Assembly (NCBI RefSeq): GCF_902459555.1
Contig: NZ_CABPSM010000011.1
Coordinates: forward strand, 174,777 to 238,776
Direction: 5' to 3'
Length of the DNA: 64,000 nucleotides
Source: Pandoraea horticolens
GTDB lineage: Bacteria; Pseudomonadota; Gammaproteobacteria; Burkholderiales; Burkholderiaceae
Shown here: positions 9,514 through 17,762 of the stretch, piece by piece
How positions within the stretch are numbered: the stretch's first letter is position 1
Layout of the letters: each line of letters opens with the position of its first letter
Program-made: the position numbers and the translations under genes
Notes under the pieces: generated by a model
What the model was told of the DNA's origin: nothing
The model's input: the letters and a program-made list of their open reading frames with translations, nothing else
The model's database searches: none

Positions 9514-10677
9514 ATGCTTTTTCATCCGGCGCACGAGACGCCGCCTCGCACGCGTAACGACGGTATCGATCTATTACGCGGCTTGTCCATTCTTTTCGTG
9601 GTCGTGCACCACCTCGCGCTCAGGTTCCGTTTGCCGCTCGGCCCGAGTCTGTTGGGCGATGTACTGCCCAAGCGCGTGATCAATGGCCTGAGCTTCAACG
9701 GTTATGAAGCCGTGTTCGTGTTCTTCGTGATCTCCGGCTTCGTCATCACGCGCCGTTCACTGGAACGCTACGGCTCGCTCGACGCATTGCGCTGGCGTCA
9801 CTTCTATGCCTTGCGTGCCGCGCGCATCTTTCCGCTCCTGTTGTTGCTGCTGGCCGTACTTGCCGTTATGCACTGGATGGCTGTGCCGGGCTTCGTCATC
9901 AACAAGCCGGGGCAATCGCTCGCCGGTGCGCTGGGCGCCGCCCTGACCATGACACTGAACTGGTACGAGGGCCGCACGAACTGGCTGCCCGGTGCGTGGG
10001 ACGTCCTCTGGTCGCTGTCCATCGAAGAGTGCTTCTATCTGGCCTTTCCGCTGCTCTGTCTGGTGCTGCGAGGCCCCTGGCGCGTGCTTGTGCTTGTCGC
10101 GTTGGCCATGTCGCTACCGTGGACGCGTGCTGCGCTGCAGAGCAACGAAATCTGGCAAGAGAAGGCGTACCTGCCCGGCATGGCGGCCATCGCGTGGGGT
10201 GTGCTCACGGCATTGGCCATGCAACGGGGGACGCTTCCGCGCCGCGCGGCAAGGTTCGTCGGCGCCGCAGGCGTGGCGGGTTTGATCGCCGTGGTCTTTT
10301 TCGGCGATGTGCTGGGACCGCTGCTGCACGATTTCATCATGTTGCTGCTCTGCGTGAGTGCCGCGCTCTGGCTCGCGGCTGCGCATGGGTCGACACGTGC
10401 CGCGCCGCGCGTCTTGGGGTGGCTCACGCAAATGGGCCGTTGGAGCTACGAGATCTATCTGAGTCACATGTTCGTGGTACTGGCGGTGACACCGGCCTAT
10501 CTTGCGGTGGCGGGCGGCGACATGCGCTGGACGTTCCTCGTCTACCTGCCGGTGCTAGTGGTGTGTACGATCCTCGGCGGGGTGCTGCATCGTTATGTCA
10601 GTGGCCCGGCGGTGCGGCGTTTGTCACGCCATCAAGCGCACCCGTCCGAGCGCGCAACGCGGATTCGGCGCGTTTGA
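9514..10677 (+). CDS. Acyltransferase family 3 membrane protein (OafA/YrhL type)
   Basis: Multi-helix inner-membrane O-acyltransferase, 387 residues, which would acetylate or otherwise acylate a surface sugar or lipid. The N-terminal motif RNDGIDLLRG and the catalytic-type His32-His33 in the first helix are characteristic. About ten hydrophobic segments follow, and there is no SGNH domain. ATG 9514 has an AGGAG site 8 bases ahead. It is transcribed alone, away from the PAP2 gene, and ends in a hairpin at 10716-10739. The acceptor is not apparent. Confidence 0.87.
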   Translation: MLFHPAHETPPRTRNDGIDLLRGLSILFVVVHHLALRFRLPLGPSLLGDVLPKRVINGLSFNGYEAVFVFFVISGFVITRRSLERYGSLDALRWRHFYALRAARIFPLLLLLLAVLAVMHWMAVPGFVINKPGQSLAGALGAALTMTLNWYEGRTNWLPGAWDVLWSLSIEECFYLAFPLLCLVLRGPWRVLVLVALAMSLPWTRAALQSNEIWQEKAYLPGMAAIAWGVLTALAMQRGTLPRRAARFVGAAGVAGLIAVVFFGDVLGPLLHDFIMLLLCVSAALWLAAAHGSTRAAPRVLGWLTQMGRWSYEIYLSHMFVVLAVTPAYLAVAGGDMRWTFLVYLPVLVVCTILGGVLHRYVSGPAVRRLSRHQAHPSERATRIRRV

Positions 10678-10715
10678 ATCGTCCGGTCGTACCAACTACG
10701 TTAGGCACGTTCCCA

Positions 10716-10739
10716 AATGGCGGCGTTCTAGCCGCCATT
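10716..10739 (+). terminator. Hairpin after the acyltransferase gene
   Basis: Perfect 9-bp arms AATGGCGGC / GCCGCCATT with a 6-base loop, 38 bp after the stop codon. Only a weak T-rich stretch follows (CCAATTTT), so termination may be partial. Confidence 0.5.
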
Positions 10740-10822
10740 GATGCCAATTTTGGGCGCTTCCCCGCAAATTTTCGCTCTTTCGCCCCGTAGACTGCGTCGT
10801 TTCCGAATTTATTTTCCGAGCG

Positions 10823-11728
10823 ATGTCTTTCTCTTTTCCTTCCTCCAAGCGCGAGTGCGCCGCGTTGGACGGCGGCGCACCGGGCTTGCTGGGGCAGGGC
10901 GAAGGCCGTCGCTCCCGCTGGCATGCAGTGTGTATCTGGCTGTGCATGGCCATGCCGCTTCCCGCGATGGCTGACGCGGGCAATCCCAGTGACGCATTGC
11001 GTTTGCTTCCGCGCCCGACGCCGTCGTTTGCGTTCTCGTACGTCGCCGCTTCCGTGCCGGCCGCGACGTCTCGCTATTCGGTCTGCGGCAAGGTGACGAC
11101 GCTGTACCCGATGCCTGTTACTCCCGGTGCTGTGCGCTGCCGCACGGTGGCGCTGATGGCGCGACCGAACGCGTTCTCGTCGACACCAGCGGTGCGTGCG
11201 ACGAAGTCCCTCGTCATGCCGGTAACCTATTCCCGCGTCTCGTCCGATTACGGCACGCGTTACCACCCTGTGACACGTGTCAAGCATTCGCACACGGGCA
11301 TCGATCTTGTCGCCCCTCACGGCGCGCCGGTGCGCGTGGTCGCGCGGGGCGTGGTGAAGACCATCGGCTATGAGCGCCGTGGGTTTGGCCGCTATATCGT
11401 GATCGACCACCGCTACGACAATGAGACGATCTACGCCCACTTGTCGGCCACGGCGCGCGGATTGCGTGTCGGTCAGACGGTCAAGGCGGGCGATGTGATC
11501 GGCGCGGTCGGCAAGACCGGCATGGTGACAGGGGCGCATCTGCATTTCGAAGTGCGCAGGCAGGGCGTTCCGGTCGACCCGCGTCCGCTGCTTCGCCGTA
11601 CGGCAAGGGCGAGCGAGGTGCATGCGGTGACCGATAACGGCTGCCATAACCTGCTCGACGATCTGGGGGCGTGCCATTCGCCGGGACGGGCGTGGGCAAC
11701 CGACCGCTGGCAGTATTCGCCGCTCTGA
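10823..11728 (+). CDS. Secreted M23 family metallopeptidase
   Basis: Zinc endopeptidase of the LytM/M23 fold acting on peptidoglycan cross-links in the periplasm. 301 residues from this start. A hydrophobic stretch at about 34-50 ending ...AMA looks like a late signal peptide, so the true start may lie slightly downstream. The zinc site is complete: His157-xxx-Asp161 and His239-x-His241, with His205 in the YAHL segment. No coiled coil or LysM domain precedes it, so it is a minimal peptidase rather than an EnvC or NlpD type. Monocistronic as far as can be seen. Confidence 0.85.
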   Translation: MSFSFPSSKRECAALDGGAPGLLGQGEGRRSRWHAVCIWLCMAMPLPAMADAGNPSDALRLLPRPTPSFAFSYVAASVPAATSRYSVCGKVTTLYPMPVTPGAVRCRTVALMARPNAFSSTPAVRATKSLVMPVTYSRVSSDYGTRYHPVTRVKHSHTGIDLVAPHGAPVRVVARGVVKTIGYERRGFGRYIVIDHRYDNETIYAHLSATARGLRVGQTVKAGDVIGAVGKTGMVTGAHLHFEVRRQGVPVDPRPLLRRTARASEVHAVTDNGCHNLLDDLGACHSPGRAWATDRWQYSPL

Positions 11729-11854
11729 GCGCCAATATCGACGCCCGGCCTCCGGGAATAAAACGACATACCCGCTGGTAATACGGATAACGGCGCTTCC
11801 GAAACCTGCCATGGTGACGGGCCGGACAGCGTACCTGTCGAGCGGAGGTGTGTC

Positions 11855-12853
11855 ATGAGTTGCAACGAGAACGACAAGCCGGATGTCACGTCTGGCGATG
11901 CCTGCCCGGTCCCGCAGGGGGAGTCATCGCCGGCGATGTCACGGCGCAGGGCGATGGCCTGTCTCGCGTGGGCAGGCGCGGGCATTTTGTGGACGCTCGA
12001 CGGTGGGGTGCCGCGCGGCATATCGCTGGGGGCATCGGCTGGCGCAGCGGAAATGCCAGCCCGCCACGCGTTGACGTTCGTGCAGATCAGCGACAGCCAC
12101 ATCGGCTTCAATAAAGCGCCCAATCCCGATCCGGCAGCCACGCTGCAATCTGCCATCGAGCGGATTCGGGGCGCGTCCGAACGCCCTGCATTCATGCTCC
12201 ACACGGGCGACGTCAGCCATCTCTCGCGCCCCGAGGAATTCGACATCGCGCAGCAGATCGTGAACGGCGCGGGGCTTGAGACTCGCTACGTGCCCGGCGA
12301 GCATGACGTGATCGGCGACGACGGCCGCGCGTTCTTTGCGCGCTTCTCGCCAGACACCAAGGGGGTTGGCTGGTACAGCTTCGATCAACAGGGCGTGCAC
12401 TTCGTCGCGCTCGTCAACGTACTCAATCTGAAGGCCGGGGGGATGGGCTATCTCGGCGACGCACAACTTGCCTGGCTCGCGGCCGACCTCAAGGGACGCT
12501 CCCATAGCACCCCGCTCGTCGTGTTCACGCACATGCCGTTATGGTCGGTCTATCCCGCGTGGGGCTGGGGTACCGACGACAGCGATCGCGCACTGGCTTT
12601 GCTTCGGCCGTTCGGATCGGTCACGGTGCTGAACGGGCATATCCATCAGGTACTGCAGAAAGTGGAGGGCAACGTTCGCATGCAAACCGCGATGTCGACC
12701 GCGTTTCCGCAACCTGCGCCCGGCGATGGTCCGGGCCCCGGACCGTTGAAAGTCGACCCCTCGCAACTGCGGCAGACACTTGGCATTCGTCGCGTCGACT
12801 TCACGACGCTCGACGGCGCGCCGTTGCTTGGCGATACCACGTTGGCGTCCTGA
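11855..12853 (+). CDS. Tat-exported metallophosphoesterase
   Basis: Calcineurin-like phosphoesterase, 332 residues. A twin-arginine-type leader (SRRRAMACLAWAG, 29-41) suggests export in folded form. Metal ligands are Asp80 and His82 (SDSH), Asp119 (GDVSH), His226 (THMP) and the GHIH segment 261-264. The usual GNHD reads GEHD (148-151). A strong GGAGG site sets the start at 11855. It is the first gene of a tight set with a cupredoxin, ECF sigma factor and anti-sigma factor, an arrangement that suggests an envelope or metal-stress module. The substrate is unknown. Confidence 0.85.
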   Translation: MSCNENDKPDVTSGDACPVPQGESSPAMSRRRAMACLAWAGAGILWTLDGGVPRGISLGASAGAAEMPARHALTFVQISDSHIGFNKAPNPDPAATLQSAIERIRGASERPAFMLHTGDVSHLSRPEEFDIAQQIVNGAGLETRYVPGEHDVIGDDGRAFFARFSPDTKGVGWYSFDQQGVHFVALVNVLNLKAGGMGYLGDAQLAWLAADLKGRSHSTPLVVFTHMPLWSVYPAWGWGTDDSDRALALLRPFGSVTVLNGHIHQVLQKVEGNVRMQTAMSTAFPQPAPGDGPGPGPLKVDPSQLRQTLGIRRVDFTTLDGAPLLGDTTLAS

Positions 12854-12878
12854 CGCCTATCGTTTCCGGAGTCCTCCC

Positions 12879-13250
12879 ATGAAATCGATTCTCCTGAACG
12901 CTCGCGGCGCTCGGCGGCGCGTATGGCTTAGTCGCATCGCCATTGCGGCCGCAGGCATGCTCACGCTGACCTTGCCCGCGCTCTCGAACGCTGCTGACGC
13001 GGATACCGTCCATATCGAGCACTTCACGTTCTCTCCCGCGACGCTCACCGTGCGCGCGGGTACGCGTGTGACGTGGACTAACCGCGACGACGAACCCCAC
13101 ACCGTGACCAGCTCGGGCAACCCGCGGGCGTTTGCGTCGGGGGCGCTGGATACCGACGGCACCTTTGCCTTCACCTTCGACAAACCGGGGACGTATCCTT
13201 ACTACTGCGCGATTCATCCGCACATGACCGGCGTGATCGTCGTGAAATAG
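12879..13250 (+). CDS. Periplasmic cupredoxin (amicyanin/plastocyanin-like)
   Basis: Small blue-copper electron carrier, 123 residues with a signal peptide (cleavage near residue 39, ALSNA-AD). Type 1 copper ligands are visible: His74 (EPHT), Cys110, His113 and Met116 (the C-x2-H-x2-M pattern). ATG 12879 follows GGAG, and a longer in-frame start lies inside the preceding gene. It sits 25 bp after the phosphoesterase and before the sigma factor gene, so it probably shares their transcript. The redox partner is not encoded here. Confidence 0.85.
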   Translation: MKSILLNARGARRRVWLSRIAIAAAGMLTLTLPALSNAADADTVHIEHFTFSPATLTVRAGTRVTWTNRDDEPHTVTSSGNPRAFASGALDTDGTFAFTFDKPGTYPYYCAIHPHMTGVIVVK

Positions 13251-13286
13251 CCGTCTCCCAAGGCAGATGTGATTCAATGAGCGCAT

Positions 13287-13308
13287 TGACGTCGCGATCG
13301 CGACGTCA
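13287..13308. promoter_or_regulatory. 22-bp perfect palindrome before the sigma factor gene
   Basis: The segment centred on GCGATCGC, running from TGACGTC to GACGTCA, is identical to its reverse complement over all 22 bases. A second stem (CGGGCAA 13321-13327 with TTGCCCG 13332-13338) follows. Both fall between the cupredoxin stop and the preferred sigma start at 13355, so they could be an operator or RNA hairpins controlling sigma expression. Confidence 0.55.
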
Positions 13309-13354
13309 GACCGATTCACCCGGGCAATGCGTTGCCCGTTCTCGGGAGACCCCG

Positions 13355-14023
13355 GTGAGCGACGCTGAAAAACCCGGCGCGCAAGCGTCAGGACGGTTTG
13401 AAGCTCTGGCCCTGCCGCATCTCGATGCGGCGTACAACCTCGCGCGATGGCTGTCGGGCAGCGCGAGCGATGCCGACGACATCGTGCAAGAAGCCTTCCT
13501 GCGTGCGTTGCGCTTCTTTGACGGCTTTCGCGGCGAGAGCGCGCGCGCGTGGCTACTGGCGATCGTGCGCAATACCTGGCTGACGGAATGGCGTCGTCGC
13601 TCCGATGCGGCGGATGGCACGCCGTTCGATGAAGCCACACATGGCCTGCACGGCGATGCGAGTCTGCCGGGGTGGGACGACACGGCGCCCGGCGACCCGG
13701 AGATGCTGGCGGTGCGCCGCGACGAATGCGCACTGGTGCGCGACGCACTGGCCTCGTTGCCGGTTGTCTTCCGTGAGGTGCTGGTGTTACGCGAGATGGA
13801 GGACATGAGCTACCGGGAAATCGAGACGATTCTTGGCGTGCCGGCGGGCACGGTCATGTCGCGTCTGGCACGTGGCAGACAGATGCTGGCGAGCGCCGTG
13901 CGCGCCGCGCAGGATGCCGCGCACAAGAACACTGCTGCGACGCCGAACGCGCCGTCGGCACAAATCACTCGCCTCACACGCCTGCCGCTCGACGGCACCA
14001 CCCGGGGAGGACGCGATGAATAA
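13355..14023 (+). CDS. ECF-type RNA polymerase sigma factor
   Basis: Extracytoplasmic-function sigma-70 factor, 222 residues from GTG 13355. I prefer this start because GGGAG lies 7 bases before it and the palindrome then falls in the leader. An ATG at 13277 would add 26 residues of low-complexity sequence. Region 2 covers about 15-85 (DADDIVQEAFLRAL, then the W-rich LTEWRR segment). Region 4 is about 130-185 (SYREIETILGVPAGTVMSRL). The last 8 bp overlap the anti-sigma gene. Likely to autoregulate this module. Confidence 0.88.
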   Translation: MSDAEKPGAQASGRFEALALPHLDAAYNLARWLSGSASDADDIVQEAFLRALRFFDGFRGESARAWLLAIVRNTWLTEWRRRSDAADGTPFDEATHGLHGDASLPGWDDTAPGDPEMLAVRRDECALVRDALASLPVVFREVLVLREMEDMSYREIETILGVPAGTVMSRLARGRQMLASAVRAAQDAAHKNTAATPNAPSAQITRLTRLPLDGTTRGGRDE

Positions 14024-14888
14024 GCCCGACGAACCCAACGATACGACCGCTGCGAGCGACATGAAGGACAAGACCGGCGACGCGGCATCGGGCGTGAGCG
14101 CGACGCAGGCCGCAACGGCTATCGAAGCCTCAACACTGGGCAAGATGCTGCGCGACGGTGCATTGCGTCACTACGCCCCCCAGTCGTTGCGTGAACGTTT
14201 GCGTGACGAACTCGCGCATGCCGAACGTCACGCGAGTTTTGCGACTGGCGCGATCACGTCGCCGTCAGCATCGCCGCCGCTCGAAGCGAAACCCGACGTC
14301 AGGCCACCCAAGGCAGGCACGCCCGTCAAACACCCGGAAGCGGCGTGGGGGCTCAGCTTGGCGCCGTGGTTGTTCGGCGGGGCGGGCGGTGCGATTCTCG
14401 GCGGGTTGGCCGTGGCGATGGCGTTGCTGGTGGCGCGTCCGCCCGCACCGCCGCAAGACCCGCAGGCGACAACCGGGCTGCAACCGCAAGAGATCGTGGC
14501 GAGTCATGTTCGTGCGCTGCTGTCCCAACATCCTATCGACGTCATTTCGACCGATCAGCACACCGTCAAGCCGTGGTTCAACGGGCGCATCGATTACGCG
14601 CCGTCCGTCGTCGATCTGTCAGCCAAGGGCTTCCCGCTCGAAGGGGGACGGCTCGACTACGTGGGAGGCCGCACTGTCGCCGTTCTTGTCTATCGCACGG
14701 ACAAGCATCCGATCGATCTGTACGTGTTCCCGGCGCGCGACAAGGGGGCGGCGGCGCCGACGATTACCGGTGCCGATGGGTACGCGATAGCGCGCTGGCG
14801 GCGCGGTGGCATGACGTACTGGGCGATCACCGACGCCGAAGTGTCACATTTGCGCGTGTTCGTAGAGGCAGTGCAGGCGGCGACCTGA
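14016..14888 (+). CDS. Membrane anti-sigma factor
   Basis: 290-residue single-pass membrane protein that should hold the preceding sigma factor inactive. The cytosolic part (1-105) includes a helix-forming segment KMLRDGALRHYAPQSLRERL but lacks the zinc-binding HxxxCxxC motif of classical anti-sigma domains. One helix spans about 112-135 (PWLFGG...MALLVA). The periplasmic region (140-290) is globular, of the type seen in betaproteobacterial ECF-partner proteins. The start overlaps the sigma gene by 8 bp with GGGGAGG upstream, so coupling is strong. Identity is inferred mainly from position and topology. Confidence 0.8.
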   Translation: MNKPDEPNDTTAASDMKDKTGDAASGVSATQAATAIEASTLGKMLRDGALRHYAPQSLRERLRDELAHAERHASFATGAITSPSASPPLEAKPDVRPPKAGTPVKHPEAAWGLSLAPWLFGGAGGAILGGLAVAMALLVARPPAPPQDPQATTGLQPQEIVASHVRALLSQHPIDVISTDQHTVKPWFNGRIDYAPSVVDLSAKGFPLEGGRLDYVGGRTVAVLVYRTDKHPIDLYVFPARDKGAAAPTITGADGYAIARWRRGGMTYWAITDAEVSHLRVFVEAVQAAT

Positions 14889-14928
14889 TATCTTGCGGCT
14901 ATTGCCCGATATCCCCCAGGAGGCCGTC

Positions 14929-15735
14929 ATGTCGCAAGTCCCGTCGCCGAATGCCCCGGTGAATCCCGCCTGGCAAGCCGCTCAGTACGTGAAGTTCGAA
15001 GACGAGCGCACGCGTCCCGTGCGCGATCTCGTTGCTGCCATTCCCCCGCTTGCGGATCGTGACGTCGCACGCGTGGCCGATATCGGTTGCGGTCCCGGCA
15101 ATTCCACGGAAGTACTCGCTGCGCGTTACGCACAGGCCGATGTGCTCGGGCTGGATAGCTCGCAGGACATGGTGGATGCGGCGCGCGCGCGCCTGCCGCA
15201 GTTTCGCTTCGACGTGGCGGATATCGCCAACTGGAAGGACGGCCCGTTCGATGTGATTCTCGCCAACGCGGTGTTGCAGTGGTTGCCCGATCACGAAACG
15301 CTGTATCCGCGGCTGATCGGCTGTCTGTCGCCCGGCGGCTCGCTCGCCGTGCAGACGCCCGACAATCTCGACGAGCCCGCGCATCGACTGATGCGCGAAG
15401 TGGCGGCCGATTCGCGTTGGGCGGCGGCGCTCAAAGGCGTGGAGCGCACGGCACGGCATGGCGCGACGTTCTACTATCCGCTGCTGCGCGAGGTGTGCTC
15501 GCGCGTCGACATCTGGCGCACCACGTACTATCACCCGCTGGCGGGGGGCGCGCCGGCCGTCGTGGAGTGGTTCAAGGGAAGTGCGTTGCGGCCGTTTCTC
15601 GCGAAGCTCGACGAGGCGTCGCGAGAGGCCTTCCTGACGCGTTACACCGACGAAATCGCGAAGGCTTACCCTGCGCTGGCCGACGGCACGGTGTTGCTGC
15701 CGTTCCCGCGGCTCTTCGTGGTCGCTACGCGCTGA
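14929..15735 (+). CDS. tam: Trans-aconitate 2-methyltransferase
   Basis: SAM-dependent methyltransferase, 268 residues, that methylates trans-aconitate, a spontaneous isomer of cis-aconitate that inhibits the citrate cycle. The SAM motif is VADIGCGPGNS (about 49-59). The segments ILANAVLQWLPDHE, SPGGSLAVQTPDN and the C-terminal LLPFPRLFVVA are the family's signature. The start at 14929 has a CAGGAGG site. It is 40 bp after the anti-sigma gene but unrelated in role. A GC-rich hairpin follows at 15740-15767. Confidence 0.9.
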   Translation: MSQVPSPNAPVNPAWQAAQYVKFEDERTRPVRDLVAAIPPLADRDVARVADIGCGPGNSTEVLAARYAQADVLGLDSSQDMVDAARARLPQFRFDVADIANWKDGPFDVILANAVLQWLPDHETLYPRLIGCLSPGGSLAVQTPDNLDEPAHRLMREVAADSRWAAALKGVERTARHGATFYYPLLREVCSRVDIWRTTYYHPLAGGAPAVVEWFKGSALRPFLAKLDEASREAFLTRYTDEIAKAYPALADGTVLLPFPRLFVVATR

Positions 15736-15739
15736 TCGC

Positions 15740-15767
15740 GCCAGCGCGCTATGTCGGAGGCGCTGGC
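15740..15767. terminator. Hairpin after tam
   Basis: 8-bp perfect arms GCCAGCGC / GCGCTGGC, 5 bases after the tam stop codon, with no T-run. It may be a weak terminator or a Rho-assisted one. Confidence 0.4.
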
Positions 15768-15820
15768 AGGGTAGTCGGGCGGCCAGGCGGCTGTGGGGCG
15801 CCCGGTGTAAAGTAGCGGGC

Positions 15821-16693
15821 ATGAATGCCCAGTACCAACCCATTCAGCCGTTCCGCAATGCGCCGCTGTATTGGCGCTCGTCGCTCGTGCCGGGCGGCGA
15901 CATGCTGACGGCCGAATACAACGACCACACCTTCGCGCCGCACTGGCACGATGCGTACACGTTCGCGTGCATCGTAGCGGGTGCCGAGCGCTACGCCTAT
16001 CGGGGGAGGGAGCATGTGGCGGAGGCCGGGTCGGTCGTCATCATTCATCCCGGCGAAGTGCACACCGGTGCGCGCGAAACCGATTTCGGGTGGCGCTACC
16101 GGGTATTCTATCTGCCGGTCGGCTTCGTGCAGGGGGTACAGCGTCAGTTGACCTGCCCGTTGCCGGGATTGGCGTCACCGGACGACGCCTTGCCGTGGTT
16201 CGGCGAGAGCGTCATTGACGACAGTCAGGCCGCGCAGCGGCTGATCGCGGCGCACCGTCTGCTGCAGACCGGTGCTGACCCTTTGTTGGCCGAAAGCGTA
16301 TTGATCGAGGCGGTGTCGACGATGTTGATCCGCCACGCGCAGGCACGCGTGCCGGAGATGCCGGTGCATCGCGACGCCGTCCGCGTCGAGACGATGAAGG
16401 CGCGACTCTCGACTGATCTCACCGAGCCGTTGTCGCTTACGACGCTGGCCGAAGCCGTCGATCTCTCGCCGTTTCACGCGGCGCGATTGTTCTCGCGCGA
16501 AACGGGCCTCGCGCCGCATGCGTGGCGCAATCAGTTGCGTCTGGTGCGAGCATTGCCCGCCTTGCGTGCAGGGGCGTCGGCGACCGACGTCGCCGTGGCG
16601 CAAGGGTTCAACGACCTGTCGCACTTCACGCGTTACTTCCGGCGCGCGTTCGGCGTGTCGCCCGGGAAGTGGAGCGTGCGACCGGGGGCATGA
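15821..16693 (+). CDS. AraC family transcriptional regulator with cupin-type sensor
   Basis: 290 residues. The N-terminal half is an AraC ligand-binding cupin (PHWHDAYTFACIVAG near 40-55, HPGEVHTG near 75-82). The C-terminal half carries two helix-turn-helix motifs (LTTLAEAVDLSPFHAARLF and DVAVAQGFNDLSHFTRYFRRAFG), ending VSPGKW. The length fits the subgroup that controls neighbouring exporters. Its last 68 bp overlap the end of the convergent LysR gene. The target is not evident; the nearest transporter is the TauE-type gene beyond the LysR gene. Confidence 0.9.
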   Translation: MNAQYQPIQPFRNAPLYWRSSLVPGGDMLTAEYNDHTFAPHWHDAYTFACIVAGAERYAYRGREHVAEAGSVVIIHPGEVHTGARETDFGWRYRVFYLPVGFVQGVQRQLTCPLPGLASPDDALPWFGESVIDDSQAAQRLIAAHRLLQTGADPLLAESVLIEAVSTMLIRHAQARVPEMPVHRDAVRVETMKARLSTDLTEPLSLTTLAEAVDLSPFHAARLFSRETGLAPHAWRNQLRLVRALPALRAGASATDVAVAQGFNDLSHFTRYFRRAFGVSPGKWSVRPGA

Positions 16694-17600
16694 CGTCAAC
16701 GGTTGTGGCGCTGGCCGCATCGTGCACCCACGTCAGGAAGTCTCGTAACGGACGCGACTTGTCGGCGTCGCGCGGCACCAGTGTGACGTACGTCGCACCG
16801 GTCACCTGAATCGCCGGAAAAGGCATGACCAGACGGCCGGCGGCCAACTCGCGATCGAGCGTCGGCGTGCAGCCGATCCCCAGGCCCAGCCCATCGATGA
16901 CCGCCTGCAAACTCACGTGATAGTGATCGAAGCGATGAAATCGCACTGGCCGCAAGGCGGGTATCCCGGCGGCACTCAGCCAGTCCTCCCATGCGCCGAC
17001 GCGGGTCTGTGTCGCGACGAACGCGTGTTTCGCGAGATCCTTCAGGCGCCGCAGCGGCGTCGCATCCAGCAGCGCGGGCGCAGCGACAACACTTGACTGC
17101 TCGGTGAACAGCACGGTCTTCTCATACGGCTGCCACTCGGGACGCGGCGGTGGGTCGCGCCGGATCGCGACGTCGAATCCGCCACGAAACGCAGGGTCGG
17201 CACTGCTCGATGTGGTCAAGACGATCTGCACGTCGGGGTGCGACGCGTGAAACGCGGGCAGCCGCGCGATCAGCCAGTGCATGGCAAGCGTGGTCTGGGC
17301 ATTGACGCGCACAATCCGTGTTTGCGGTGCCTTGCCAAAGCGCACGGCGGCATCGTCGATACGGTCGAAGGCCGCACTGACCTCGGCGGCGAATGCACGG
17401 GCGTGGTCCGTCGCGACGTTGCGTTGTCCTTGCCGGACGAATAACGTCTGCCCGAGCCAATCCTCCAATAGCGCGATCTGACGACTCACAGCCCCATGGG
17501 TAATCGACAACTCTTGCGCGGCGGCGCTGAGACTCTCTGCGCGAGCCGCAGTCTCGAAGACACGTAAGGCGTGCAGCGGTGGTAGCTGTCGGCGCGTCAT
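16626..17600 (-). CDS. LysR family transcriptional regulator (GcvA-like)
   Basis: 324 residues with an N-terminal winged HTH (LHALRVFETAARAESLSAAAQELSITHGAVSRQI, written here in part) and a C-terminal periplasmic-binding-like effector domain. The LPPLHALRVFE opening is typical of the GcvA-type subgroup. It is divergent from the TauE/SafE transporter gene, and a LysR-type dyad at 17633-17651 lies 33 bp from its start, so the transporter is the likely target. The 3' end overlaps the AraC gene. Confidence 0.9.
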   Translation of the reverse strand: MTRRQLPPLHALRVFETAARAESLSAAAQELSITHGAVSRQIALLEDWLGQTLFVRQGQRNVATDHARAFAAEVSAAFDRIDDAAVRFGKAPQTRIVRVNAQTTLAMHWLIARLPAFHASHPDVQIVLTTSSSADPAFRGGFDVAIRRDPPPRPEWQPYEKTVLFTEQSSVVAAPALLDATPLRRLKDLAKHAFVATQTRVGAWEDWLSAAGIPALRPVRFHRFDHYHVSLQAVIDGLGLGIGCTPTLDRELAAGRLVMPFPAIQVTGATYVTLVPRDADKSRPLRDFLTWVHDAASATTVDVMPPVARSTSRATRRTRAGSNA

Positions 17601-17632
17601 CCTGACCCTTCATCGACGAAATAACTTCGGAA

Positions 17633-17651
17633 CTGTGACTTTTTATCACAG
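17633..17651. promoter_or_regulatory. LysR-type dyad operator
   Basis: CTGTGA and TCACAG form perfect 6-bp arms around the 7-base spacer CTTTTTA. The dyad contains the T-N11-A arrangement expected for a LysR regulator and lies in the divergent promoter between the LysR gene and the TauE-type transporter gene. Confidence 0.6.
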
Positions 17652-17762
17652 AAGTCTTATCAATTTGTCGGTGGTGTGAGTCATCGTCATGCTTTATCGT
17701 CGCATCTGTGGCTCACGCGGCGCAGACGTCATGTGAGGAAGAGGGCAAACGACGAGGCGAGC

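Noticed and set aside
10598..11812. 404-codon minus-strand frame opposite the M23 peptidase gene
   Set aside because: The peptidase on the plus strand has intact zinc ligands; the antisense frame has no recognisable domain.
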